The position numbers and the translations under genes are program-made. Below are positions 1 through 6,285 of a stretch of DNA of 7,348 bases, piece after piece. Below the pieces are notes generated by a model. It worked only from the letters and a program-made list of their open reading frames with translations, searched no databases and was not told the DNA's origin. Each line of letters begins with the position of its first letter. Position 1 is the stretch's first letter. This stretch comes from an uncultured Saprospiraceae bacterium. Its GTDB lineage: Bacteria > Bacteroidota > Bacteroidia > Chitinophagales > Saprospiraceae. The stretch is from NCBI GenBank assembly GCA_937959095.1, contig CALGLY010000401.1, positions 1 to 7,348 on the forward strand. The letters are read 5' to 3'.

Positions 1-1948
1 GAGGCACTATGTAACGGCCGTTTGAATATCGTTTCGTACTATCAATTCCCATATTATGCACCATCCCGATAACTGGATTGACAGAGCGAATTTGCTTCAT
101 CAAATAGACGGTGATCGAGTTGATAGATTTTCGCAAAGCATCGCGTAGCGTAAGACTTTCTTTGCTATATTTATCCGAAGAATTGGCTGGTGTCCATTCC
201 TTATTGGTATAGAAGTTTCCTTCACCAGGACTGATTGTGTATGGAATATCATCGACCTTGAAACAAGGAGAAAATCCCTGCAATGCAATCGCAGTAGAGT
301 ACACAAACGGCTTGAAAGTAGAGCCTACTTGTCGGCGCGTTCGCACGTGATCGTACTTGAAGTATTTATGATTGATACCACCTATCCAAGTCTTTACATC
401 ACCTGTGGTAGGTTCTACACTCATCGACCCGATTTGCATGAACATACGGTGATACTTAATGGAATCAATAGGAGCCATCGTAGTATCCGTCTCCATTTTA
501 TCATTATAGGCAAATACACGCATTTTCACAGGTATCTTGAAGACATTCTTTACGCGCAATTGTAGCTTTTGCCATTGTCTTTTCAGTATTTCATAATCAT
601 CACTCTTCATGGCTTTACGATACTTATCAGCACGACTTTTGCTAAAGAATTTGCGTTTAATTTGCCTATCAAAATAGCCTGAATCTTTCTCTTGCGCTAA
701 TAGCCGTTCAATGTCATTATCAATAAGCCGCAAACCTTTAATATCAGTAGTCATTTTGGTGCAAATATCATCCATGAATTTTGCACGAAGTTTTTTGTAT
801 CTATCCGAACCGCGCACTAAGCGTTTTAGTACCGTTTCGCGAGCTTCCATTTCTTGGTCGGTTGTGTCCTCCTCTTTATACGTCCAAGGGTCTTTATTTT
901 TCCAATGATTCCAGAAGTTTTTTTGCAAACCCCTCATGTGCTTTAGCATTGCTTTTTCTGCAAGTACTTGCATTTGAGGATCAATAGTAGTGAAGACTTT
1001 CAAGCCATCCCGATAGATATTATACTTCGAGCCATCTGGCTTTTTGTATTCTTCTCTATTGAATATTCGCTTTAATTCTTCGCCCAATTCGGCACGGAAA
1101 TAAGCAGCAACCCCATCACTTTGGTTTTGCTTCTTAAAGTTCGACATATCCAAAGGACGCGACTTATATAAATCGAATTGCTCTTGAGAAAGCAAACCAT
1201 TCTTTTTCATCTGAGCCATCACGACATTGCGTCGCTGTTGTGTTTTTTCTGTACGTGAACGGGGATTGTATAAGGATGGATTTTTTAGCATCCCTATCAA
1301 AGTAGAGGCTTCCTCTACGCTTAGGTCTTTTTGGTCTTTTCCGAAGTAGATTTCTGCGGCTGCTTGTATGCCATATGCCCCATTGATAAACTCAAATTTA
1401 TTGAGGTACATCGCAATGATTTCCTCTTTCGTATATCTACGCTCTAGGCGCAAAGCGATAATCCACTCTTTGAATTTTTGCATGACCCGTTCTATACCAG
1501 AGCCAGGTTTTTCGGTGAAAAGCAACTTTGCCAACTGCTGCGTGAGCGTACTTGCGCCCCCTGCATTTTCTTGGCTTAGCATGACTGTTTTGATGAGTAC
1601 GCGCCCTAATGCCCGAAAATCAATACCAGAATGTTTATGGAAACGCTCATCCTCGGTAGCTACTACGGCACTCACCAAATGAGGTGAAAGATCATCATAG
1701 CTCACTGCTACGCGATTTTCAATATAGTAGCGTCCGAATACCTCTTGCTTATCGCCATAAATTTGGGTAGCCAGCTCACTTTTCGGATTCTCCAACTCCT
1801 TGAAAGAAGGCAAATCGCCCAACGATAGCAACAAGAAAAAGCCTAATAATCCTAGCATTCCTAGTATTAAGCCTATCCAAACCCATCGAACTACTTTCTT
1901 GTACGTTCCTCCTCTTCCTTGTCTTATATCTGCAAGTGATTGTTGCAT
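1..1948 (-). CDS. Class A penicillin-binding protein (PBP1A-like murein glycosyltransferase/transpeptidase), 3' end outside window
   Basis: This bifunctional inner-membrane enzyme polymerises lipid II into glycan strands and cross-links the peptide stems in the periplasm. The window holds 649 codons; the end lies beyond the left edge. The start is the ATG at 1948-1946. Residues 1-22 are a basic cytoplasmic tail and about 23-42 form the single transmembrane anchor. The GT51 domain spans about 55-260, with ATEDERFHKHSG (catalytic Glu99), GGASTLTQQLAK at 130-141, Glu161 in KFKEWIIALRLE, and KEEIIAMYLN. The transpeptidase begins near 315. Its nucleophile is Ser543 in GSTFKP (SxxK) and its SxN motif is SIN at 608-610. 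The KTG box would lie outside the window. Between the first transpeptidase helix and Ser543 is a charged, Lys/Arg-rich segment of about 165 residues, which I recall as usual in Bacteroidota homologues. Such genes are often labelled mrcA, but I cannot assign the paralogue. It lies 69 bp downstream of truC on the same strand and probably has its own promoter. Confidence 0.96.
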   Translation of the reverse strand, partial: MQQSLADIRQGRGGTYKKVVRWVWIGLILGMLGLLGFFLLLSLGDLPSFKELENPKSELATQIYGDKQEVFGRYYIENRVAVSYDDLSPHLVSAVVATEDERFHKHSGIDFRALGRVLIKTVMLSQENAGGASTLTQQLAKLLFTEKPGSGIERVMQKFKEWIIALRLERRYTKEEIIAMYLNKFEFINGAYGIQAAAEIYFGKDQKDLSVEEASTLIGMLKNPSLYNPRSRTEKTQQRRNVVMAQMKKNGLLSQEQFDLYKSRPLDMSNFKKQNQSDGVAAYFRAELGEELKRIFNREEYKKPDGSKYNIYRDGLKVFTTIDPQMQVLAEKAMLKHMRGLQKNFWNHWKNKDPWTYKEEDTTDQEMEARETVLKRLVRGSDRYKKLRAKFMDDICTKMTTDIKGLRLIDNDIERLLAQEKDSGYFDRQIKRKFFSKSRADKYRKAMKSDDYEILKRQWQKLQLRVKNVFKIPVKMRVFAYNDKMETDTTMAPIDSIKYHRMFMQIGSMSVEPTTGDVKTWIGGINHKYFKYDHVRTRRQVGSTFKPFVYSTAIALQGFSPCFKVDDIPYTISPGEGNFYTNKEWTPANSSDKYSKESLTLRDALRKSINSITVYLMKQIRSVNPVIGMVHNMGIDSTKRYSNGRYIVP

Positions 1949-1981
1949 ATAGTAAGCGTTGTGTAGTTTATAAAAACCATC

Positions 1982-1995
1982 CATCCGTACGGATG
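1982..1995. promoter_or_regulatory. 14-bp perfect palindrome in the PBP leader (operator-like)
   Basis: CATCCGTACGGATG is a perfect 14-bp palindrome between the candidate -7 box of the PBP gene (2006-2013, minus) and its start codon. If transcription starts a few bases after that box, the palindrome falls within the first 20 or so transcribed bases. That position would suit a repressor operator or a short 5'-leader hairpin. It is GC-rich compared with the surrounding AT-rich gap. The palindrome is seen directly; its role is inferred. Confidence 0.45.
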
Positions 1996-2005
1996 ATTCA
2001 AAGTG

Positions 2006-2013
2006 CAAATATA
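2006..2013 (-). promoter_or_regulatory. Candidate Bacteroidota -7 promoter box for the PBP gene
   Basis: On the minus strand this reads TATATTTG, an exact match to the Bacteroidota primary-sigma -7 consensus TAnnTTTG. It lies 57 bases before the PBP start codon, in the gap after the truC stop. No good TTTG (-33) element stands at the expected distance; the closest sequence is a weak TTTC inside the 3' end of truC, with a short spacer. It suggests PBP can be transcribed independently of truC. Confidence 0.5.
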
Positions 2014-2017
2014 CATT

Positions 2018-2704
2018 CTAAATAGTAGAAATGCTATTCGAGCGTAAAATCTCCAAAACGCGCTGAAATTCTGTGCTGAAATTTGCGCTGATAAGAATCT
2101 CCTTTCCTTGCCAATCGAATACTAAACGCTCGGCATGTAGGAGCATAGTATCCATTTGAAAATCTTGCTTCCACATCCGATTTTGCTTATTGCAGCCATG
2201 TGGTCTATCGCCAATAATAGGATGAAAAATATGCGCCATATGTTTTCGCAATTGATGGAATCGCCCCGTGTGTGGAGTCAGTTCGACGAGGCTATAGCGA
2301 GAAGTCGGGAACTTGCCCAAAGCAACTGGAATTTCAAATTGTTCCAAGCAGCGATAATGGGTTTGAGCTTCCTTTGTTTTGTCTTCATTGGTGAGGGCAT
2401 AGTCTATTTTTCCTGCTTCTTCCACGAAGCCGCGCACGATTGCTTTGTAGGTTTTTTGGACAGTTCGTTCTCTGAAAAGGGCTTGTAGTTCGGCATTGGT
2501 GGCTTTGTTTTTAGCAAAAAGCAATACGCCTCCCGTTTTTCTATCCAAGCGATGAACTGGATAAACGACTTGCTGGATTTGGTCTCTTAGCAATTGCACG
2601 GCGAATTCGGTCGCATCTCGCGCAATTCGTGATTTATGTACCAACAAACCATGTGGTTTATTGATAGCAATCCAGTCGTTTTGTTCTGCTAGTATTTCGA
2701 GCAT
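2018..2704 (-). CDS. truC: tRNA pseudouridine synthase C (TruC, RluA family)
   Basis: The 228-residue protein should isomerise a uridine to pseudouridine in tRNA; E. coli TruC acts on U65 in the acceptor/T-arm region. It follows E. coli TruC closely: it opens with MLEILAEQNDWIAINKPHG and has the family motif HRLDRKTGGVLL with catalytic Asp54, the same position as in E. coli. It also shares the TruC-type block at about 116-172, with THYRCLE, PTSRYSLVELTPHTGR, HQLRKHMAH and HPIIGDRPHG. There is no N-terminal S4 domain, as expected for TruC. It is about 30 residues shorter than the E. coli protein, mainly in an internal loop and the C-terminal tail. The ATG at 2704-2702 is preferred because the protein aligns from its first residue. 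The gene is divergent from the TPR gene and upstream of PBP. Confidence 0.95.
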   Translation of the reverse strand: MLEILAEQNDWIAINKPHGLLVHKSRIARDATEFAVQLLRDQIQQVVYPVHRLDRKTGGVLLFAKNKATNAELQALFRERTVQKTYKAIVRGFVEEAGKIDYALTNEDKTKEAQTHYRCLEQFEIPVALGKFPTSRYSLVELTPHTGRFHQLRKHMAHIFHPIIGDRPHGCNKQNRMWKQDFQMDTMLLHAERLVFDWQGKEILISANFSTEFQRVLEILRSNSISTI

Positions 2705-2729
2705 TCGCTTTTAGTACTTTTTTCTGCCA

Positions 2730-2738
2730 CAAAAAATA
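2730..2738 (-). promoter_or_regulatory. Weak candidate -7 box for truC
   Basis: On the minus strand this reads TATTTTTTG, which fits TA-TTTG with three rather than two spacer bases. It is 25 bases ahead of the truC start codon, so the leader would be short. An alternative near-match, TAACTTTA, lies further upstream. Neither is exact, so this is only a suggestion of where truC transcription might begin. Confidence 0.22.
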
Positions 2739-2840
2739 TACTACAATATGATAATTTATTATAAATAACAGATAGAACTAAAGTTAATTTTTAACATTTA
2801 AAAGTGCCTCTAATTCACGTTAGTATTTATATACTTATCT

Positions 2841-2848
2841 TATATTTG
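2841..2848 (+). promoter_or_regulatory. Candidate Bacteroidota -7 promoter box for the TPR gene
   Basis: TATATTTG matches the -7 consensus TAnnTTTG exactly. It lies in the 223-bp divergent gap, 79 bases before the TPR gene's ATG. A weak -33-like TTAG stands 17-18 bases upstream. The predicted leader is about 70 nt. The rest of the gap (2705-2927) is AT-rich, and I saw no other structure in it. Confidence 0.5.
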
Positions 2849-2927
2849 TAGATGCTGATATCTAAGACATAACAAAAGAATACTTAAGTTTAGACACAAT
2901 CACATTTTACACTTCTCACTAGCAATC

Positions 2928-3500
2928 ATGAAAATCACCTTTTCACTACAAGGGCTGTTTATGCTTTTTGCATTCACATTGTCCGCACAAAACAACGAGG
3001 CTGTTTCTCAAGCAGAAGCCTATCTGCAAGAAGGAGATTATGCTCAAGTCATAGCGCATTGTACAGCCAGTCTTAAAACAAATCCAGAATTATATTACTG
3101 CTACGGACTGCGTGGAATTGCGTATTACCACAAGACAAATGCAGCACGTGCCTACGAGGATTTGACGATTGCTTTAAGCCACTTTCCTACTGAACAGTTT
3201 TTCTACTATCGTTCTCGCGCTCGCAATAGAACGAATTACAAAGGCATTTTCGATGACCTAAGTGAAGCAATTGCTATCAATCCAAATAATCCCCGCTACT
3301 TCTATAATCGTGGGAAAGTGCGGTGGAAGGCTTTTTCTGCATTAACGGAAAAGTATACAAGCTATAATTTGGTCTTGATAGAAAAAGAATTGGGCTTTGC
3401 CCCTGATCCTTGTGCTGATTTTGAGCAAGCTACTGCCCTCGATGCAGGTTATGCAAAGACGCTGAAGACCTGCGAAAAATTTCAAGGCTTACTAAAATAA
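2928..3500 (+). CDS. Secreted/periplasmic TPR-repeat protein
   Basis: The 190-residue protein has an N-terminal signal peptide (about 1-20, hydrophobic core FMLFAF, then LSAQ before the mature chain), so it is exported to the periplasm or beyond. The mature part is tetratricopeptide repeats, which usually scaffold protein-protein contacts. Repeat 1 is about 26-53 (AEAYLQEGDYAQVIAHC), repeat 2 about 55-87, and repeat 3 about 91-121, ending in the typical AIAINPNNP. A fourth repeat begins RYFYNRGKVRWKAFSA, is interrupted by about 22 residues (roughly 138-160), and resumes as CADFEQATALDAGYAKTLKTC. Four cysteines (45, 58, 162, 182) may form disulfides. No enzymatic motif is seen. It ends 115 bp before the T9SS cargo gene on the same strand; co-transcription is possible but not shown. 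The partner is unknown. Confidence 0.88.
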   Translation: MKITFSLQGLFMLFAFTLSAQNNEAVSQAEAYLQEGDYAQVIAHCTASLKTNPELYYCYGLRGIAYYHKTNAARAYEDLTIALSHFPTEQFFYYRSRARNRTNYKGIFDDLSEAIAINPNNPRYFYNRGKVRWKAFSALTEKYTSYNLVLIEKELGFAPDPCADFEQATALDAGYAKTLKTCEKFQGLLK

Positions 3501-3615
3501 TACACTTTTGACAATGATTGCTTTATGCTTTAGAATGCACGATTATTCTGAAGCGTCTAGCTGTTTCTGCCTTTCATATAATATTTCTCACGCTGTTTAC
3601 AAAACACTTTTACCA

Positions 3616-6063
3616 ATGAAAATTTTTAACACTTTTACGATCTTTTTGCTATGTCTGCTCTTTAGTGCAAGCTTGATAGCACAAGGTACAACCGCTTGTG
3701 GTGCTACGGCTATCGGCACAGGCAATACGGGCGTTCTTACGGATGCTGGAACTACTTCGGGGGCATATGGACCTACGCCTTCTTGTGGTAACTATACGGA
3801 TGCTTCGGGCTGTGTCAATGGTTGGTTTTGCTATACAAATACAGGAGGTGTGCCAGTAACTTTAGATATTGATGCAACAAGTATTTTAGGAACGGATAGA
3901 GATGTCACTTTAGTTATTTATAGCTCTAGCGATAATACATGTACTGGTACATTCACAGAAGTGGATTGTGAAAATGAAGGGACTGGTACTATTGATGTAA
4001 TGGCTCCTGTGGCTCCAGGCGAAAAGGTTTGGATTCGGATGTTTGATTTTTTGTGTAATGCAGATGTGCAATTGGACATCACAGCGGTTACCGCTACAGA
4101 ATTTACTAGCTTCTTGATGGAGGATGTGGACGGGCAAAACATCACCCTTGATTGTGGTACGAAAAATACGGTACTATACAATCTTAATAGTGATGATAAT
4201 ACAGAGGTAGGGTCAATTAATGGTGCAGACTATACGGATAATAATGCTACGCAAACGGTGACATTCACTGCACCAGCAGGCTGTCAGGTTTGGATTAAAG
4301 AACGTACCAATAATCACCCTTCATCAGATACACAAATTTGTGCAGCTACTAGTTCTACAGTTTCTACGAGTTGTAATATGTCAGATATTAATGACTATTT
4401 GAAAATCTATGATGGAGGCAATTTGGTTAATAACGTAATTGGTTTGAGTCAGTCTGTAGATGAGCGCTTTGGAAACTACAAATCTGCAAATGGCTCTATT
4501 ACTTTAGAGTGGATTACAGGTGCATCAGGTGCTGGCGATGGTTGGGAAGTAGATATCTACTGTATCCCTGATCCAACAGTGAATGCAACGGTTACTATTC
4601 CTTGTGATGGTTCGCCAACTACCTTTACAGATGGTGCTGGAACCTATGGCAATGACGCACACGAAATATGGACTTTTTGCCCTGCTGCAGGTTGTGCAGA
4701 TGTGGTATGTATTGATTTAGGCACATTGGATTTTGAAGAATACTTCGATGCGTTTTATGTATTTGATGGTGATGATACGACTGCGCCTATACATTCTATT
4801 TTTCAAGGAGAAAATAATACGGCTACAGGTATTTTAAGAGCTATGCCAGATAATGCAAGTGGCTGCTTGACTTTCATGCTCCTTTCGGATGCTGGCGTAG
4901 ATGGTGATGGTTGGAATTCGACAGTTTATACTTGCCCTCCAATTGGGCCAAATGGTGGTGAAACCTGCGCAGATGCAACGGATATTAGTGCTGGAGGCAT
5001 CTATCATAATAACACTTACGAAGCCACGGGTACACCAAATGAAGGTGGTGCAGGTATGGCAGATCCAGCGATAGCAGATGCTGCTCCTGTGACGGATGGT
5101 TCTTGTTTTCCTACACAAACAACTACTAGTGACATTACACAGTTGGAAAGTACGATTTGGTATACCTTCACTACACCAGCAGAGATTTGCGAAACAGCTC
5201 CTCCTGTTATGTTAGGCGTAGATAATGTATCTTGTATCGTAGCAGGTGCTGGTGCGACTTCTTCTGGCGCGCAATTTGCTTTATACGAAACAGCAGCTTG
5301 CCAAACGGCAGCTAATTGGCAGTCGATGCAGATTTTCTGCTCAGATATCATTACGGAAGGAGGGAATGCAAATTTCTCTACGATTACCTTCATGCCTAAT
5401 ACGACTTACTACTTGATGGTAGATGCTTTTGCAGGTCGTAACTGTGAACTGGACTTAATCTTAGATATTATGATTCCTGATGGTGCGGATTGCGTATCTG
5501 TGCCTGTGGAATTGAGTCGCTTCTATGCCGTGGATGAAAACTGTACCGTAGCTTTAAATTGGAAAACAGAAACAGAGCAAAACACCAGCCATTTTGAAGT
5601 CCTAAAGAGTACCGATGGATTGGACTTTGAGCGTATCGCCACCGTGCAAGCAGCAGGAAATAGCGTAAACTCTATCGAATATAGTTTCGTAGATAAGTCG
5701 CCAGAAGTTATCAATTATTACCGTCTTCGTCAAGTAGATTTGGATGGTACAGAAGACTATTCTGAAACGATTATCATGAAGCCTGAATCTTGTGGCAATG
5801 GCAAATTGGATATTGAGCGCATCTACCCGAATCCGACAAGCGATTGGTTGAATGTAGACTTGAATCTACCAACTGCTTCGGAGGGCGAATTGATTATTAG
5901 CAATATGGCAGGTAAAATTTTGCTTAAAAAACAATACACCTTGGATAGTGGCTCGCAAAGCCTACAAGTCCCTGTGTACGATTTAGCGGAAGGTTTCTAT
6001 ACGCTACAATTTGTAACTAGCGATGGATTATTTGCAACACCACACCGTTTTGTTGTAAATTAG
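3616..6063 (+). CDS. Large secreted cysteine-rich CUB/PPC-like protein with T9SS type-A C-terminal sorting domain
   Basis: The 815-residue protein is probably exported by Sec, moved across the outer membrane by T9SS, and released or surface-anchored. Residues 1-23 are a signal peptide (MKIFNTF, a Leu/Ile core, then SLIAQ). Apparent modules follow: a PPC-like beta-sandwich (about 24-160), a CUB-like domain (about 165-316; DYLKIYDGG and SGAGDGWEVDIYC), a second CUB-like domain (about 327-440; DAFYVFDGDD and VDGDGWNSTVYTC), a second PPC-like domain (about 448-620; ESTIWYTFTTP and TTYYLMVDAFAGRNCELDL), an Fn3-like module common before the sorting signal (about 628-722; VELSRFYAV and NYYRLRQVDLDG), and the T9SS domain (about 733-815; IYPNPTSDWLNV, LAEGFYTLQF, terminal HRFVVN). 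The mature chain has 28 cysteines. No protease or glycosidase motif was found, so adhesion or surface binding is more likely than catalysis. The frame is open upstream to 3508, but only the ATG at 3616 puts the signal peptide at the N-terminus. The 115-bp gap before it has no exact -7 match. Confidence 0.92.
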   Translation: MKIFNTFTIFLLCLLFSASLIAQGTTACGATAIGTGNTGVLTDAGTTSGAYGPTPSCGNYTDASGCVNGWFCYTNTGGVPVTLDIDATSILGTDRDVTLVIYSSSDNTCTGTFTEVDCENEGTGTIDVMAPVAPGEKVWIRMFDFLCNADVQLDITAVTATEFTSFLMEDVDGQNITLDCGTKNTVLYNLNSDDNTEVGSINGADYTDNNATQTVTFTAPAGCQVWIKERTNNHPSSDTQICAATSSTVSTSCNMSDINDYLKIYDGGNLVNNVIGLSQSVDERFGNYKSANGSITLEWITGASGAGDGWEVDIYCIPDPTVNATVTIPCDGSPTTFTDGAGTYGNDAHEIWTFCPAAGCADVVCIDLGTLDFEEYFDAFYVFDGDDTTAPIHSIFQGENNTATGILRAMPDNASGCLTFMLLSDAGVDGDGWNSTVYTCPPIGPNGGETCADATDISAGGIYHNNTYEATGTPNEGGAGMADPAIADAAPVTDGSCFPTQTTTSDITQLESTIWYTFTTPAEICETAPPVMLGVDNVSCIVAGAGATSSGAQFALYETAACQTAANWQSMQIFCSDIITEGGNANFSTITFMPNTTYYLMVDAFAGRNCELDLILDIMIPDGADCVSVPVELSRFYAVDENCTVALNWKTETEQNTSHFEVLKSTDGLDFERIATVQAAGNSVNSIEYSFVDKSPEVINYYRLRQVDLDGTEDYSETIIMKPESCGNGKLDIERIYPNPTSDWLNVDLNLPTASEGELIISNMAGKILLKKQYTLDSGSQSLQVPVYDLAEGFYTLQFVTSDGLFATPHRFVVN

Positions 6064-6077
6064 CATCTGTAATTAGT

Positions 6078-6128
6078 AGATGTGAGACCTACCCGAAAAG
6101 CGGAGCAGGCGGGTTTAAAGATGTGAGA
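6078..6128 (+). repeat. 10-bp direct repeat flanking a 31-bp GC-rich segment
   Basis: AGATGTGAGA occurs at 6078-6087 and again at 6119-6128. The 31 bases between them are about 58% G+C in an AT-rich gap. They contain a short GC-rich inverted repeat, ACCCG at 6091-6095 with CGGGT at 6110-6114. The arrangement resembles a tiny inserted element with a target duplication, but chance or slippage could also produce it. Confidence 0.4.
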
Positions 6129-6148
6129 TAAGAGAACATTTTTAAACC
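6112..6148 (+). repeat. Strong inverted repeat / stem-loop A after the T9SS cargo gene
   Basis: GGTTTAAAGATGT (6112-6124) pairs with ACATTTTTAAACC (6136-6148), giving a 13-bp stem with one G.U pair and an 11-nt loop (GAGATAAGAGA). It starts 48 bases after the stop codon of the secreted-protein gene. There is no T-run after the stem on either strand, so it is not a classical intrinsic terminator. It could still act in transcript 3'-end formation or stability. Its first bases overlap the alternative GC-rich pair ACCCG/CGGGT, so the two folds exclude each other. Confidence 0.7.
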
Positions 6149-6155
6149 ATCTCTA

Positions 6156-6201
6156 CTAACTCAAGTTGCATAGTATCTAAATACTTCGCAACTTGAGTTA
6201 G
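6156..6201 (+). repeat. Strong inverted repeat / stem-loop B
   Basis: CTAACTCAAGTTGC (6156-6169) is perfectly complementary to GCAACTTGAGTTAG (6188-6201). Inside is a second 5-bp stem, AGTAT (6172-6176) with ATACT (6181-6185), closed by a CTAA tetraloop. A 2x2 internal mismatch separates the two stems. The result is a long, almost continuous 19-bp hairpin. No T-run follows, so it does not look like a standard rho-independent terminator. It might be a transcript barrier, a regulatory RNA element or a dispersed repeat. Confidence 0.8.
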
Positions 6202-6210
6202 GAAATCTAT

Positions 6211-6245
6211 AAAAATAAATAGACCATTTTATACTATTTATTTTT
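6211..6245 (+). repeat. AT-rich inverted repeat C overlapping the promoter of the small-gene unit
   Basis: AAAAATAAATAG (6211-6222) and CTATTTATTTTT (6234-6245) are perfect 12-bp inverted repeats separated by 11 bases. The right arm contains most of the candidate -7 box at 6239-6246. The near-total A/T composition makes a stable RNA hairpin less likely. A DNA-level role, such as protein binding or cruciform formation, is equally plausible. Chance similarity in A/T-rich DNA cannot be excluded, although 12 of 12 is long. Confidence 0.6.
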
Positions 6246-6246
6246 G
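6239..6246 (+). promoter_or_regulatory. Candidate -7 promoter box for the two small genes
   Basis: TATTTTTG matches TAnnTTTG exactly and lies 39 bases before the ATG at 6286. No clear TTTG -33 element is visible upstream; that space is taken by inverted repeat C. The predicted start site falls just before the near-palindrome at 6260-6277. Confidence 0.42.
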
Positions 6247-6259
6247 TAGGTTGCCTAAC

Positions 6260-6277
6260 TATTTTAGAGCTAAAATA
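6260..6277. promoter_or_regulatory. 18-bp near-palindrome in the leader of the small-gene unit
   Basis: TATTTTAG (6260-6267) and CTAAAATA (6270-6277) are perfect 8-bp inverted repeats around a 2-bp centre. The site ends 8 bases before the ATG of the 99-residue protein. It is too tight for a good RNA loop unless inner pairs open, so a dimeric regulator's operator is the more natural reading. It sits just downstream of the candidate -7 box. The function is inferred. Confidence 0.4.
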
Positions 6278-6285
6278 CAACGAGC

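Noticed and set aside
1368..1682. Plus-strand open frame of 104 codons opposite the PBP gene
   Set aside because: It overlaps the conserved GT51 catalytic region of the minus-strand gene and has no supporting start signal or motif.
2156..2488. Plus-strand open frame of 110 codons opposite truC
   Set aside because: It lies wholly inside truC on the other strand and has no recognisable protein features. The truC frame carries all the family motifs.
3577..3582. TATAAT resembling an E. coli -10 box before the T9SS cargo gene
   Set aside because: The Bacteroidota housekeeping sigma recognises TAnnTTTG rather than TATAAT, and no such element is present here. A/T-rich chance is the simpler reading.
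3508..3615. In-frame 36-codon extension of the T9SS cargo gene beginning at a TTG
   Set aside because: It would place a non-hydrophobic 36-residue leader before a clear signal peptide. The ATG at 3616 gives a standard MKIF... signal sequence at the N-terminus.
3910..5393. Several minus-strand open frames of 75-125 codons opposite the secreted-protein gene
   Set aside because: They are antisense shadows with no domain signal, and the plus-strand frame is clearly the coding one.
6064..6082. CATCT...AGATG hairpin directly after the secreted-protein stop codon
   Set aside because: The stem is only 5 bp with a 9-nt loop, too weak to claim in AT-rich sequence.
6112..6148. Stem-loop A as an intrinsic terminator of the secreted-protein gene
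   Set aside because: No T-tract follows the stem on the plus strand, so it is listed as an inverted repeat rather than a terminator.
6156..6260. Integron attC-like site, because of CTAAC / GTTAGG / CCTAAC boxes
   Set aside because: The boxes do not fit RYYYAAC and GTTRRRY in the required order, and there are no integrase or cassette genes nearby.
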